Made by a program: the position numbers and the translations under genes | Source of the DNA: Brasilonema sennae CENA114 | GTDB lineage: Bacteria > Cyanobacteriota > Cyanobacteriia > Cyanobacteriales > Nostocaceae | Length of the DNA stretch: 64,000 nt | Direction: 5' to 3' | Assembly: GCF_006968745.1 (NCBI RefSeq) | Contig: NZ_CP030118.1 | Coordinates: 620,001 to 684,000, forward strand | Notes under the pieces: generated by a model | What the model was told of the DNA's origin: nothing | What the model saw: the letters and a program-made list of their open reading frames with translations, nothing else | Database searches by the model: none | Shown here: one piece after another, positions 8,981-17,489 of the stretch | Position numbering within the stretch: position 1 is the stretch's first letter | Layout of the letters: each line of letters begins with the position of its first letter

Positions 8981-9830
8981 TATCTGGATGTAGATCCGCG
9001 CTTCGGTACAAAACAAGACCTGATCGACCTAGTAGACGCAGCCCATCATAGGGAAATCCGAGTATTTCTTGATGTCGTCGCTAATCATTCCGCAGACAAC
9101 TGGTTTTACCCAAATCATGACTCATACCATTATTCCAATGACCAGCAGTTTCCTTTTGGTGGATGGCGGCCAGAAGACAGACCAATTCCCAAAGAACTAA
9201 GAAACGAAAATTACTATCATCGCCGAGGTGAGATTAACAATTGGGATGGTTATCCAGAAACTCAACATGGCGATTTCTTCTCTCTCAAAGACTTCAATAA
9301 CGATGACGATCCAGATGGACTAAAGCTTCAGGATATTCTCATCAAAGCCCATTGTTACTGGATGCGTGAGGCAGATATTGACAGCTTTCGCTTGGATGCA
9401 GTCAAACATATGGGAGAGTTAACAATTTCCCGGTTTTGCTCAGCTATTCGTCAATATGCTTACCGCTTGGGTAAACGCTGGTTTTTCTTGTATGGCGAGT
9501 TAGTTGGTGCGGATGACGCTATCCATCGCTATACAAGTCCAAATACACCTACCCAAGTTGATAGCAGAACAATCTTGTACCCTAGCTTTTTCTCGCATTT
9601 TAGATAGTGAAGAGATTCTGATTGCCTACAACACCTCCACCACTGAACGACGCAGTGATTTCGTGATTGTAGACAGTACCATCCAAAAAAACGGTGGCAC
9701 AATGAAGTTTCTTTACGGTAAGGAGGGAAGCGTTACTGTAGAAAAACACCCAGATCCGGGTAATCCATGCTTATTTGTACACATAGATCTTGAACCGATG
9801 CAGTTTGTCATTCTCCAACAAACTAGGTAA
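8981..9830 (+). pseudogene. Decayed GH13 alpha-amylase family gene
   Basis: From 8981 the frame reads 'DVDPRFGTKQDLIDLVDAAH', 'VFLDVVANHSADNWFYP' and 'FRLDAVKHMGE', which are GH13 conserved regions I and II with the nucleophile Asp. No start codon or N-terminal barrel precedes it, and a stop lies in frame at 8954. The frame ends with TAG at 9605-9607, and the C-terminal beta domain ('LAFSRILDSEEILIAYNTS') continues in another frame from about 9580 to 9830. The catalytic Glu and Asp regions III-IV are missing. So the gene has lost its 5' end, carries an internal deletion with frameshift, and cannot encode an active amylase. Confidence 0.85.
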
Positions 9831-10239
9831 AAAATGTATCTCCGATAAGGTATTTACTTTCAGGTGCGTTAGCTTAAGCTAACGCACCTGAAAACTATTT
9901 ATCAGAAATTTTCAAATTTCATAATTTTATACAAATTTCAATAGAAATACCAGTATGATTCGTCATTTTAACAATGCAGCTTAGCAACTGGCTGCATGAC
10001 GTTATTCTCAGAATTTTACTAACTAAAGTGTGCAGGAAAACAGCATATAATACTTATAAAAGTATTTTGTTACAAACATAGATGCAGATATTTCTTAAAG
10101 ATAAATATCTTCATTTTTAGTAATCATGTCAAAATTTCATCACTTTCTTGATTAAGCTATCTTCTATTTTTTGTTGAAAAATAGTAAGATAACATACAAT
10201 TTAAAATTAAACTTTACTGTATTTTCAGAAGGGGAAGTT
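9831..10239. other. AT-rich intergenic region upstream of the PRK-like gene
   Basis: Apart from the palindrome at 9858-9893 I see no gene here. It should contain the promoter of the kinase gene at 10240, but no clear -35/-10 pair could be fixed by eye. Confidence 0.4.
9858..9893. repeat. 36-bp perfect palindrome
   Basis: Arms 9858-9875 and 9876-9893 are exact reverse complements with no loop; the core reads 'gcgttagcttaagctaacgc'. It lies just past the amylase relic. It may be a dispersed palindromic repeat or a terminator stem. Confidence 0.6.
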
Positions 10240-11178
10240 ATGAGCCGTCCTATAATTCTTGGTATTGTTGGCGACAGTGCTGCTGGGAAAACAACACTGA
10301 CTAAGGGGATTGCTCAGGTTCTTGGACCGGAGAATGTTACGGTTATTTGTACAGATGATTATCATAAGTACGACCGTAAGCAACGTGCTGAAATTGGTAT
10401 CACTGCTCTTCATCCTGACTGCAACTATCTCGATATTATGCAGCAACACCTGTCGCAACTTAGGACAGGACAGCCAATTCTGAAACCTGTATACAGCCAC
10501 ACAACTGGTAGCTTTGAGCCACCAGTTTATATAAAACCAAATAAATTTGTGATTGTGGAGGGATTACTGGGTTATTCTACTCGTGGTGCTCGTGACTCCT
10601 ACGATGTGAAAGTTTACCTTGCTCCCCCTGAATCTGTGCGTGCTCAGTGGAAAGTCAAGCGGGATACCCAAAAACGAGGGTATACAGAAGAACAAGTGCT
10701 TGAAGAACTTAGAAAACGCGAACCAGATTCTGAGCAATTTATCCGTCCACAACGTCAATGGTCGGATATTGTGGTGAGTTTTTACCCTCCAAATGACGAA
10801 GTGGAGCAAATTAATGGACACCTAAATGTACGTTTGGTACTGCGTCCGACAATTCCTCATCCAGATTTTCTCCAGATTATCAATTACGGCGATGGTCATT
10901 TAGAGTCAGCAATCCGCTTGGGATTAGATCGGGATATGAGCAAACCAGTTGATGTTCTGGAAGTAGATGGTCATGCCACTTTGGAACAGGTCAATAAGTT
11001 AGAACATATTATTTGTGGTGATATGCCTCATCTCAAGAGTATATGCGATCGCGAAGGAAACCCAGAATTGGGCAAAGTCGCTGGTACAACAGGAGAAACC
11101 ATCCAAAGTTACCCGCTTGCCCTCACCCAACTATTAATTACGTATCATATGCTCAAAGCAACACAAAATTATCAGTAG
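10240..11178 (+). CDS. Phosphoribulokinase/uridine kinase-family kinase
   Basis: The protein is 312 residues from the ATG at 10240, which has the ribosome-binding stretch AGGGGA just upstream (about 10229-10235); an upstream in-frame start at 10171 looks non-native. A Walker A loop 'GIVGDSAAGKTTLTKGIAQV' sits at the N-terminus, followed by 'CTDDYHKYDRKQR' and 'IVEGLLGY', as in the PRK family. Phosphoribulokinase makes ribulose-1,5-bisphosphate for Rubisco. The sequence differs from the canonical cyanobacterial Calvin-cycle Prk as I remember it, which begins with a different P-loop (GDSGCGKS). It may therefore be a second, PRK-like enzyme; the substrate is uncertain. Confidence 0.75.
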   Translation: MSRPIILGIVGDSAAGKTTLTKGIAQVLGPENVTVICTDDYHKYDRKQRAEIGITALHPDCNYLDIMQQHLSQLRTGQPILKPVYSHTTGSFEPPVYIKPNKFVIVEGLLGYSTRGARDSYDVKVYLAPPESVRAQWKVKRDTQKRGYTEEQVLEELRKREPDSEQFIRPQRQWSDIVVSFYPPNDEVEQINGHLNVRLVLRPTIPHPDFLQIINYGDGHLESAIRLGLDRDMSKPVDVLEVDGHATLEQVNKLEHIICGDMPHLKSICDREGNPELGKVAGTTGETIQSYPLALTQLLITYHMLKATQNYQ

Positions 11179-11307
11179 AAACCAGTAGAAAAAGCAAAAA
11201 CAAGCGATAAAAATAAATATTCTGTCAAATCTTTAGATGTTTTCAGAATTACAGGGGATAACTAGGAATAAGTCTATATATGATGATTTTTCCCCTGTAT
11301 TTAGTCT

Positions 11308-12039
11308 ATGACTTATAGCCTGAGAATTGCCGATATACCTGTGACTGAGCGTCCGCGTGAGCGGCTGTTAACGCATGGCCCAAAAATTTTAGCTACAGCC
11401 GAGTTAATAGCAATTCTGCTAGGTACTGGTCAAGGACACGGAAAACTTTCTGCCGTGGGTCTAGGGCAATATATTTTACAGCAACTGAGCAAACACCAGC
11501 GAGACCCCTTAGCAGTTTTGCGAGATGTCAGCGCCGCTGAGTTGATGCAAATTCCGGGTGTAGGTCCAGCAAAAGCGACGACTGTCTTGGCGGCGATTGA
11601 ATTAGGGAAACGAGCCTTTCAATCCCGTCCAGGAGAACGCACGTTAATTGATAGTCCCGCAGCTGCGGCGGCGGCTTTGAGTCAAGATTTAATGTGGCAA
11701 AATCAGGAGCGTTTCGCGGTGTTATTGTTAGATGTGAAGAATCGCCTGCTTGGAACGCAAGTGATTACCATTGGTACAGCTACGGAAACCTTAGCCCCTC
11801 CTCGGGAAATTTTCCGTGAAGTGATTCGCCAAGGAGCAACACGAGTTATAGTGGCACATAATCATCCGTCCGGAAATGTGGAACCGAGTCAAGAAGATAT
11901 TGAATTGACGCGACAGTTGTTAATGGGAGGACAATTTTTGAGCATTCCTGTTTTGGATCATCTGATTTTAGGCGATGGTAATCATCAAAGTTTGCGAGAG
12001 ATTACAACATTATGGGAGGATTGTCCGCAGGGAGATTAG
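11308..12039 (+). CDS. radC: RadC family JAB/MPN domain protein
   Basis: A 243-residue protein with the full RadC layout: N-terminal '[20 protein letters not shown]', a helix-hairpin-helix '[20 protein letters not shown]', and a C-terminal JAB1/MPN metalloprotease-like domain with '[16 protein letters not shown]', holding the zinc-binding His-x-His and Asp. RadC proteins are historically called DNA repair proteins, but the biochemical role is unsettled. Length is normal for the family. It starts at ATG 11308, 129 bases after the PRK-like gene. Confidence 0.9.
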   Translation: MTYSLRIADIPVTERPRERLLTHGPKILATAELIAILLGTGQGHGKLSAVGLGQYILQQLSKHQRDPLAVLRDVSAAELMQIPGVGPAKATTVLAAIELGKRAFQSRPGERTLIDSPAAAAAALSQDLMWQNQERFAVLLLDVKNRLLGTQVITIGTATETLAPPREIFREVIRQGATRVIVAHNHPSGNVEPSQEDIELTRQLLMGGQFLSIPVLDHLILGDGNHQSLREITTLWEDCPQGD

Positions 12040-12200
12040 ATTTTTTGGAAAAATTTGGTTTAAGGTTCTTTAGAACGGCAGATGCACACACCCTGACGCA
12101 GATGAGTACAGATCATTTATCTGCGTGTATCTGTCTTTATTTATGGTTTCATAATTAGAAAAAAATTATCTGATTGTTGGTAATTATCAATTAAGCTAAC

Positions 12201-13037
12201 GTGATTTATTTTTTAGTCGTTAATTATTATTCTACTAATCTCATTACTAAATTGATTAGTTCTCTCCCGAGTTATGACAGTTATGATTATAAAGTGGTCA
12301 TCGTTAATAACTCTCCCGATGACAACTCTATATATAATCTAAAAAATGAATCGGTAGTCATTTTTAATGCTGAGAGTAATCTTGGCTTCGGTGGTGGTTG
12401 CAACTTCGGACTGAAATGGATTTATACCCAAGATTCCCAAGGAATTGTCTGGATAATTAATCCAGATGCTTATTTTGTAGAAAATACTATAGAGAAAGTT
12501 CCGTTATTCTTTGAAACTCATCCCAATATTTCTCTGCTTGGAACAATTGTTCATACTACGACAGGTGAAGTTTGGTTTGCCGGTGGTCGCTTTATTCTCT
12601 CAACAGGAGCAATTGTCACTCAAGATTTGTTGACGAATACAGATACAGATTATGTTGTTTGTGATTGGATTACAGGTTGTAGCTTGATAGTTAATCTTCG
12701 GAATTTCGATGATTGTCCTCAGTTTGATCCAGCTTATTTTCTCTACTATGAAGATTTTGACTTTTGCCGACGTTATGCCAATCAAGGACATTTGATTGCA
12801 GTGACTAAGCAGTTTGGTGTCATACATCAGCCCTCTTCAATTACAAATCGATATGTTTTTAGGAAAATAAAAAATAGTACTTATGGTTATTTGTTATCTT
12901 TAGATAGATATACAAATCAATGGATTGTCAAGATTAGATTGCTTCGCTTGATTTCTCATGCTCTGGTTTTGATGTTTGTCAAACCTCAAGTAGCATTTGG
13001 GAAATTTGCTGGACTGTTGATGTATTGGAGGCGTTAA
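12201..13037 (+). CDS. Family 2 glycosyltransferase
   Basis: The protein is 278 residues with a GTG start at 12201. It shows the rhamnosyltransferase-like GT2 pattern: N-terminal 'VVNYYSTNLITKLISSL', a donor-site acidic motif 'WIINPDAYF', 'GCSLIVNLRNF', and the catalytic-base region 'YFLYYEDFDFCRR'. It probably transfers a sugar in cell-surface polysaccharide synthesis at the cytoplasmic membrane. The stop codon lies within a small dispersed repeat (13031-13062), so the last residues may have been altered by repeat insertion. A second glycosyltransferase lies 0.7 kb downstream. Confidence 0.8.
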   Translation: MIYFLVVNYYSTNLITKLISSLPSYDSYDYKVVIVNNSPDDNSIYNLKNESVVIFNAESNLGFGGGCNFGLKWIYTQDSQGIVWIINPDAYFVENTIEKVPLFFETHPNISLLGTIVHTTTGEVWFAGGRFILSTGAIVTQDLLTNTDTDYVVCDWITGCSLIVNLRNFDDCPQFDPAYFLYYEDFDFCRRYANQGHLIAVTKQFGVIHQPSSITNRYVFRKIKNSTYGYLLSLDRYTNQWIVKIRLLRLISHALVLMFVKPQVAFGKFAGLLMYWRR

Positions 13038-13062
13038 GCGAAGCTCTACCGAAGGTAATCGC
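13031..13062. repeat. Small dispersed repeat at the GT2 stop codon
   Basis: The segment has alternating GCG/CGC palindromic character ('gcgttaagcgaagctctacc...aatcgc') like other repeat copies in this window and contains the stop codon of the GT2 gene. Confidence 0.35.
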
Positions 13063-13138
13063 TAAGGGCGTGAAAGCTTTCTCTCTAATGCTAGGCTAAG
13101 GTCATAGCGTAAAATTCAAAAACCCACAGACTCGTGTT

Positions 13139-13729
13139 ATGGTTGTACAGATTACACCCCGTCTTTACTCGATAGAGGAGTATTTTGCAATTGAGGAAAA
13201 CACCAATTACCGCACCGAATACCGTGATGGAGAAATTGTTCCCATGACAGGTGGTTCGATTAACCATAATCAAATCGTTGTTAACTTAATAGTGACTCTT
13301 GCCCTTAGCCTGACACTCAAAGAGCAAAATTACCATATTTATGCTAATGACCTAGGCTTGTGGATTCCTCGTTATCGCCAATATGTGTATCCAGATGTCT
13401 TAATTATCAAAGGTGAACCGATTTTTGAGGAAGGACGTACTGACACTATACTTAATCCCTGCATTATCTTTGAAGTTTTCTCTAAATCTAGCAGTAGCCG
13501 GGATCGGGGTGATAAATTCACATACTATCGTTCTATTCCTCACTTTCAAGAATACATTCTCATTAATCAATATCAAGCCCATCTTGAGCAGTTTAGTAAA
13601 ACCCCAGAAAATAACTGGCTATTTAGTGAGTCTGATGCTGAGGATGGAGTTTTGACTTTAAATTCGGCTAATTGTCAAATCTCACACCGTCAGATTTATG
13701 AGCGGGTTAATTTTCATATAAATGACTAA
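13139..13729 (+). CDS. Uma2 family (DUF820) putative endonuclease
   Basis: A 196-residue protein with the cyanobacteria-rich Uma2/DUF820 fold of the PD-(D/E)XK superfamily. Visible motifs: 'YSIEEYFAIEENTNYRTEYR', the catalytic-type 'YVYPDVLIIKGEP', 'IIFEVFSKSSSSRDRGDKF' and 'YRSIPHFQEYILINQ'. These genes occur in dozens of copies per cyanobacterial genome; their physiological role is unproven, with transposon-derived nuclease function suggested. The last 8 bases overlap the start of the following glycosyltransferase, so the two are probably co-transcribed. Confidence 0.85.
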   Translation: MVVQITPRLYSIEEYFAIEENTNYRTEYRDGEIVPMTGGSINHNQIVVNLIVTLALSLTLKEQNYHIYANDLGLWIPRYRQYVYPDVLIIKGEPIFEEGRTDTILNPCIIFEVFSKSSSSRDRGDKFTYYRSIPHFQEYILINQYQAHLEQFSKTPENNWLFSESDAEDGVLTLNSANCQISHRQIYERVNFHIND

Positions 13730-14816
13730 TATATTATTTAACCTATCTATTGTTTTTTCTCAACCGACAGGTATAAGCAACTATGCAAAAAATCTTTTTC
13801 CTTTTTTAAAAACTCTTAACCCCACCCTCTTAACTGCTCAAAATTACCCTGAATTTAACTGTTATTCTATACCAGATAATCTAACTCCTGCACAAGGAAC
13901 AAAAGGACATTTTGATCGCCTTGTGTGGACACAATTTAAACTGCCAAAAATCTATAAAAAGCTGAAATCCCAACTTATCTTTTCTCCGCTTCCAGAAGCG
14001 CCCCTTTATAAGAATTGTCGTTTTATCGTGATGGTTCACGACTTAATCCCGTTGCGCTTTCCCAAACTTTTGTCACCGTTAACACAATACTCGCGGTACT
14101 ACATTCCTCAAGTTCTCGCCCAAGCGCAACATATTATCTGCAACTCTCACGCTACAGCAAAAGATATCACCGACTTCTATCACATCAGCGCCAGCAAAAT
14201 AACTGCTATTCCTCTTGCGCACGACGCCAATCATTTTCGCCCAACTCATTTAGATCATAGCGGACAAGATACCCAACCTACAAAACCCTATTTTCTCTAC
14301 ATTGGGCGACACGATCCCTATAAGAATCTGCACAAACTTATTACCGCCTTTGCAGCATTATCTCACAATCGAGACTATGAATTGTGGTTAGCAGGACCAC
14401 AAGATAAACGCTTTACTCCTTTGTTGCAAACCCAAGTTCAGGAATTGAAGATCACCGATAAAGTTCAATTCCTCAACTATGTTCCCTACAGTGAATTACC
14501 CAAAATTATTAGTGGTGCGATCGCCCTCGTCTTTCCTAGTCTTTGGGAGGGTTTTGGTTTCCCAGTTCTCGAAGCAATGGCTTGCGGTACTCCTGTGATC
14601 ACCTCCAATCTCTCATCTTTACCAGAAGTGGCTGGTGACGCTGGTCTTCTCATCAATCCTTATAATATTGAGGAAATGACTCAAGCTATGGAAACAATTG
14701 CAACTGATTCGGTATTACGTCAACATCTTTCAACTCAAAGCATCAATAGGGCTAGTCAATTCAGTTGGGAAAAAACAGGACTTGCTACTGTCGAAGTTTT
14801 ATCACGCTACCTTTAA
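13722..14816 (+). CDS. Family 4 glycosyltransferase
   Basis: A 364-residue GT4 (GT-B fold) enzyme. The N-terminal half has '[18 protein letters not shown]'; the C-terminal donor-binding half has '[20 protein letters not shown]', '[20 protein letters not shown]' and '[16 protein letters not shown]', including the E-x7-E nucleotide-sugar motif. Probable mannosyl- or similar transferase in extracellular polysaccharide or lipopolysaccharide assembly. It overlaps the Uma2 gene by 8 bases and no terminator separates them. Confidence 0.88.
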   Translation: MTNILFNLSIVFSQPTGISNYAKNLFPFLKTLNPTLLTAQNYPEFNCYSIPDNLTPAQGTKGHFDRLVWTQFKLPKIYKKLKSQLIFSPLPEAPLYKNCRFIVMVHDLIPLRFPKLLSPLTQYSRYYIPQVLAQAQHIICNSHATAKDITDFYHISASKITAIPLAHDANHFRPTHLDHSGQDTQPTKPYFLYIGRHDPYKNLHKLITAFAALSHNRDYELWLAGPQDKRFTPLLQTQVQELKITDKVQFLNYVPYSELPKIISGAIALVFPSLWEGFGFPVLEAMACGTPVITSNLSSLPEVAGDAGLLINPYNIEEMTQAMETIATDSVLRQHLSTQSINRASQFSWEKTGLATVEVLSRYL

Positions 14817-15315
14817 AACCCATTGGTCAACTTTTTGTTAATGCCTAAGTCCTAAATACATCAATATAGATAAAAACGCCTCAAAATCAGTATTTGCAGG
14901 ACAAGCAAATCATCAATTTTACCCTTACCAGATATACCTTTTGGCTGGTTATGAGCCGAATTTTTGACAAAATCCGATGAAATGAAATCACTTCATCAAG
15001 AGTTTAATAGCTGCTTAATAGTATTTTACAGAAAAGTATAAAAAAATACAAAATAAAACAGTTTAGTAACATTTTAAGAACTGGTTAAAAAATGAGAAGA
15101 TACTCAAGAAAATAAAAAATAGCCAGTTAATAAGCTTGTTTTTGAATTGTGGTCAGAAAATAATTTCTAACCCTGATTTTGAGATAGCTTTGCAACAAGG
15201 CCATAAAAATGACAAACATACAGTGTGTCTTCCCCTAATATATGATTTTGCTTAAAGTTCACAACAGGCGTAAAAATATTCTCCGAATGTATAAAAAAGG
15301 GGGAGAATTACTGAC
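14817..15315. other. AT-rich intergenic region
   Basis: 499 bases with A/T runs and no coding frame, RNA gene or clear repeat that I can recognise. A ribosome-binding site (GGGGGAG, about 15299-15305) for the next gene lies at its end. Confidence 0.4.
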
Positions 15316-16749
15316 ATGAAGCAATCTAAGACTCATAGAAAACGCGGAATTTTGCTGACTCCTGCTGGACTGAATCGGCTACAAGAAGCCATTATGGCTG
15401 TAGAAAGGGTGGAGAATCACGGCGATCACCTAACTTTAGACGAACTGAGCGATCGCATGAATGTTTCTACCAAAACACTAAGCCGATTGTGGTCTTTGCA
15501 CACAGGTGTAGACCAAAAAACTCTAAAACTATGCTTTAGCGCTTTTAACCTGGAATTACATGAGCAAGACTATACAATTCTGAATGAAAATGAACACGAC
15601 AGCAGTGAAACTTCGCAAGCGCTTTCGCTCTCGTCAGATACACTGGACCTAAGATCGTCCCAGTCTTTATCCATAGACTCATTTGTTAAGTTTGGGCGTG
15701 AGCAACTTAAAAATCTTTGGTCATACCCGGATGGTCCTGTCCCTTTGGATTCTCCTTTGTATATCGAACGTCCCCCAATAGAGGAACTAGTTTATCAGGA
15801 AATCACTCAACCGGGCTGCGTGATTCGGATTCGCGCCGCCAGACAGATGGGTAAGAGTTCTCTCGTGCTGCGGCTATTAGCCTTTGCACATAAGCTTGGG
15901 TATCGCACAGTGAATCTGAATTGCAACCAAATTGATTCCGACTGTCTGACTGACTTAAATAAGCTGTTACGTTGTCTTTGCTGGCGAGTAGCAACAGAAT
16001 TAGGCATGGATCCCAACTTGAATGACAGATGGGATGAGGAAGTTGGTTGTAAGTTGAATAGCAGCTTTTACTTCCAAAATTATTTGCTCAAACAAAGTCA
16101 AAGTCCAGTGGTTTTGGTATTTAACGAAGTTGACCGCTTTTTTGAACATCCTCAGATTTGTGACGAGTTTTTTGCGTTGTTGCGTTCGTGGTGCGAGGAA
16201 GCACGACAAAATCTCAATTGGCAAAAGTTGAGGTTAGTAGTGGTTTACTCTACACAAGAGTATGTCACCCTGGATATCAACCGCTCTCCATTTAATATTG
16301 GACTACCCATTCGTCTTGTGGAATTTACTCACCCGCAGGTAAAAGAGTTAGCTAAAGCATATGGGCTAGACTGGAGTACTGGTAAAGAATCTGGCTCACT
16401 AATATCACTTGTGGGAGGTCATCCGGCACTCATTCAGCTTGCTCTGTATTATATTCGTTGTCAGGAAATGACTTTAGAAGAACTGATAGAGGAAGCTCAA
16501 GCCAACGGTGGCATTTACCGTTATCATTTATGGCGACACTGGATAAAACTACAAGAAAATCCTGAGTTGGCTAAGACTTATGCTGAACTAGTAACGGCAA
16601 AGCAAGCTATTTATGTTAATCCTATTGAAACTTATAAACTTGAAAGTTTGGGATTAATTCGCTTAGAGGGCGATCACATTCTCCCGCGTTGCGAACTCTA
16701 CCGCGCTTACTTTGAAAAACAATTAGTGACAGCGACAACTCGAATTTAA
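15316..16749 (+). CDS. AAA-like domain ATPase with N-terminal helix-turn-helix
   Basis: A 477-residue protein. The first ~95 residues form a helix-turn-helix-like domain ('LTLDELSDRMNVSTKTLSRL'), then a Ser-rich linker, then an AAA-like (AAA_35) NTPase with Walker A 'RAARQMGKSSLVLRLLAFAH', Walker B-like 'VVLVFNEVDRFF', 'RSPFNIGLPI' and 'GGHPALIQLALYYI'. It lacks the C-terminal output modules of its two paralogues in this window. Inference: a STAND-like regulatory ATPase, perhaps DNA-binding. A GGGGGAG ribosome-binding site precedes the ATG. The stop is followed by heptameric repeats and the actin-like relic. Confidence 0.8.
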   Translation: MKQSKTHRKRGILLTPAGLNRLQEAIMAVERVENHGDHLTLDELSDRMNVSTKTLSRLWSLHTGVDQKTLKLCFSAFNLELHEQDYTILNENEHDSSETSQALSLSSDTLDLRSSQSLSIDSFVKFGREQLKNLWSYPDGPVPLDSPLYIERPPIEELVYQEITQPGCVIRIRAARQMGKSSLVLRLLAFAHKLGYRTVNLNCNQIDSDCLTDLNKLLRCLCWRVATELGMDPNLNDRWDEEVGCKLNSSFYFQNYLLKQSQSPVVLVFNEVDRFFEHPQICDEFFALLRSWCEEARQNLNWQKLRLVVVYSTQEYVTLDINRSPFNIGLPIRLVEFTHPQVKELAKAYGLDWSTGKESGSLISLVGGHPALIQLALYYIRCQEMTLEELIEEAQANGGIYRYHLWRHWIKLQENPELAKTYAELVTAKQAIYVNPIETYKLESLGLIRLEGDHILPRCELYRAYFEKQLVTATTRI

Positions 16750-16751
16750 CC

Positions 16752-16780
16752 AGTTAACAGTTATCAATTATCAGTTATCA
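16752..16780. repeat. Heptameric short tandem repeat
   Basis: Degenerate 7-mer units of the AGTTATC/AGTTAAC type run just past the AAA-like gene, matching the units at 56351-56392. Such repeats are typical of heterocystous cyanobacteria. Confidence 0.5.
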
Positions 16781-16800
16781 GGGAGCATCCTAATGGATGA

Positions 16801-17200
16801 TTACTCTTCCTTAGTGAACCACATGGCTTCAAACGTCGTTAAAGATGCTAGCATTGAGCCGCCAATCCAAGCGAAATCTTTCCTCTGGGGAGGGGCGACG
16901 ACTTTAACTGTGATTCCTGAGGGCGCAAGGGAGCGTACTGTCTTCTCCAGTCGGTCAAGCAACCGCTCAAACATACTTAGGACAACCTATAAGAGTAGGA
17001 AAGACCACACTAGGTGCATTCTCTCCAGCAAATCCTACTTTAATTAAACCTCCGGTTATGTCTAGAACTATGGCTTTTTTCTTCAGATTTTCATCTCTTT
17101 TGCTATTAGTTGTCTGAGTTGTCTTTGATTGCTTCAGCTCATAAGAGCTAAACGAGCGATCGCTTTCACTAACCTCAATCAGTGTTTCTATACCCGACAA
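16801..17200 (-). pseudogene. Relic of an actin-family gene (N- and C-terminal pieces joined)
   Basis: On the minus strand, about 17080 to 16978 encodes an actin phosphate-1 region: 'AIVLDITGGLIKVGFAGENA' followed by 'PSVVFPTLIGCPK'. Immediately after, in a frame shifted by one base (about 16976 to 16804), comes the actin C-terminus: 'MFERLLDRLEKTVRSLAPSG', then 'ITVKVVAPPQRK', then 'WIGGSMLASLTTFEAMWFTK'. Compared from memory with eukaryotic actin, about half the residues are identical in both pieces, and the gap corresponds to a loss of roughly 270-280 central residues. A TAA follows 'KEE' where actin has EY. The reading frame continues upstream of the actin-like start to a TTG at 17200 with no homology I recognise. 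Origin (transfer from a eukaryote or a bacterial actin-related protein) is open. Confidence 0.85.
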
Positions 17201-17343
17201 TGTTTCTGTGGTGAAACATTAGTTGTACAAAGCTGTGAGTAGAAGTTGCCTTAACTCCGTATATACAGAATCTCGCTTTTATAGTGGAAACACAAGGACA
17301 CATAAGACAGTTAAGCAGATAATTAAAAAGATTTTAATAACCT

Positions 17344-17379
17344 ACAGTTAAGACAGTTAAGACAGTTAAGACAGTTAAG
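17344..17379. repeat. Four tandem copies of a 9-bp unit
   Basis: The unit 'acagttaag' is repeated exactly four times, with an isolated copy near 17307, and ends 110 bases before the ATG of the AAA/WD40 gene. The unit also resembles the heptameric repeats elsewhere. A regulatory role is possible but unproven. Confidence 0.7.
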
Positions 17380-17489
17380 CTACAAACAGGCAAATCATGT
17401 AGTTATAAAAGTGATAAATTATTAAGTCAGATATATCTACAAATTCCTAATACTTGTGTTAAATTACGATTTTGCAATCACACTTTGAG

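Noticed and set aside
16793..17047. 84-residue plus-strand open frame
   Set aside because: It is antisense to the actin-like relic; the translation has no recognisable domain and the actin similarity on the other strand explains the sequence.
17344..17379. CRISPR array or plasmid-type iterons
   Set aside because: Units are only 9 bp, directly abutting, with no spacers; no replication or cas gene is nearby.
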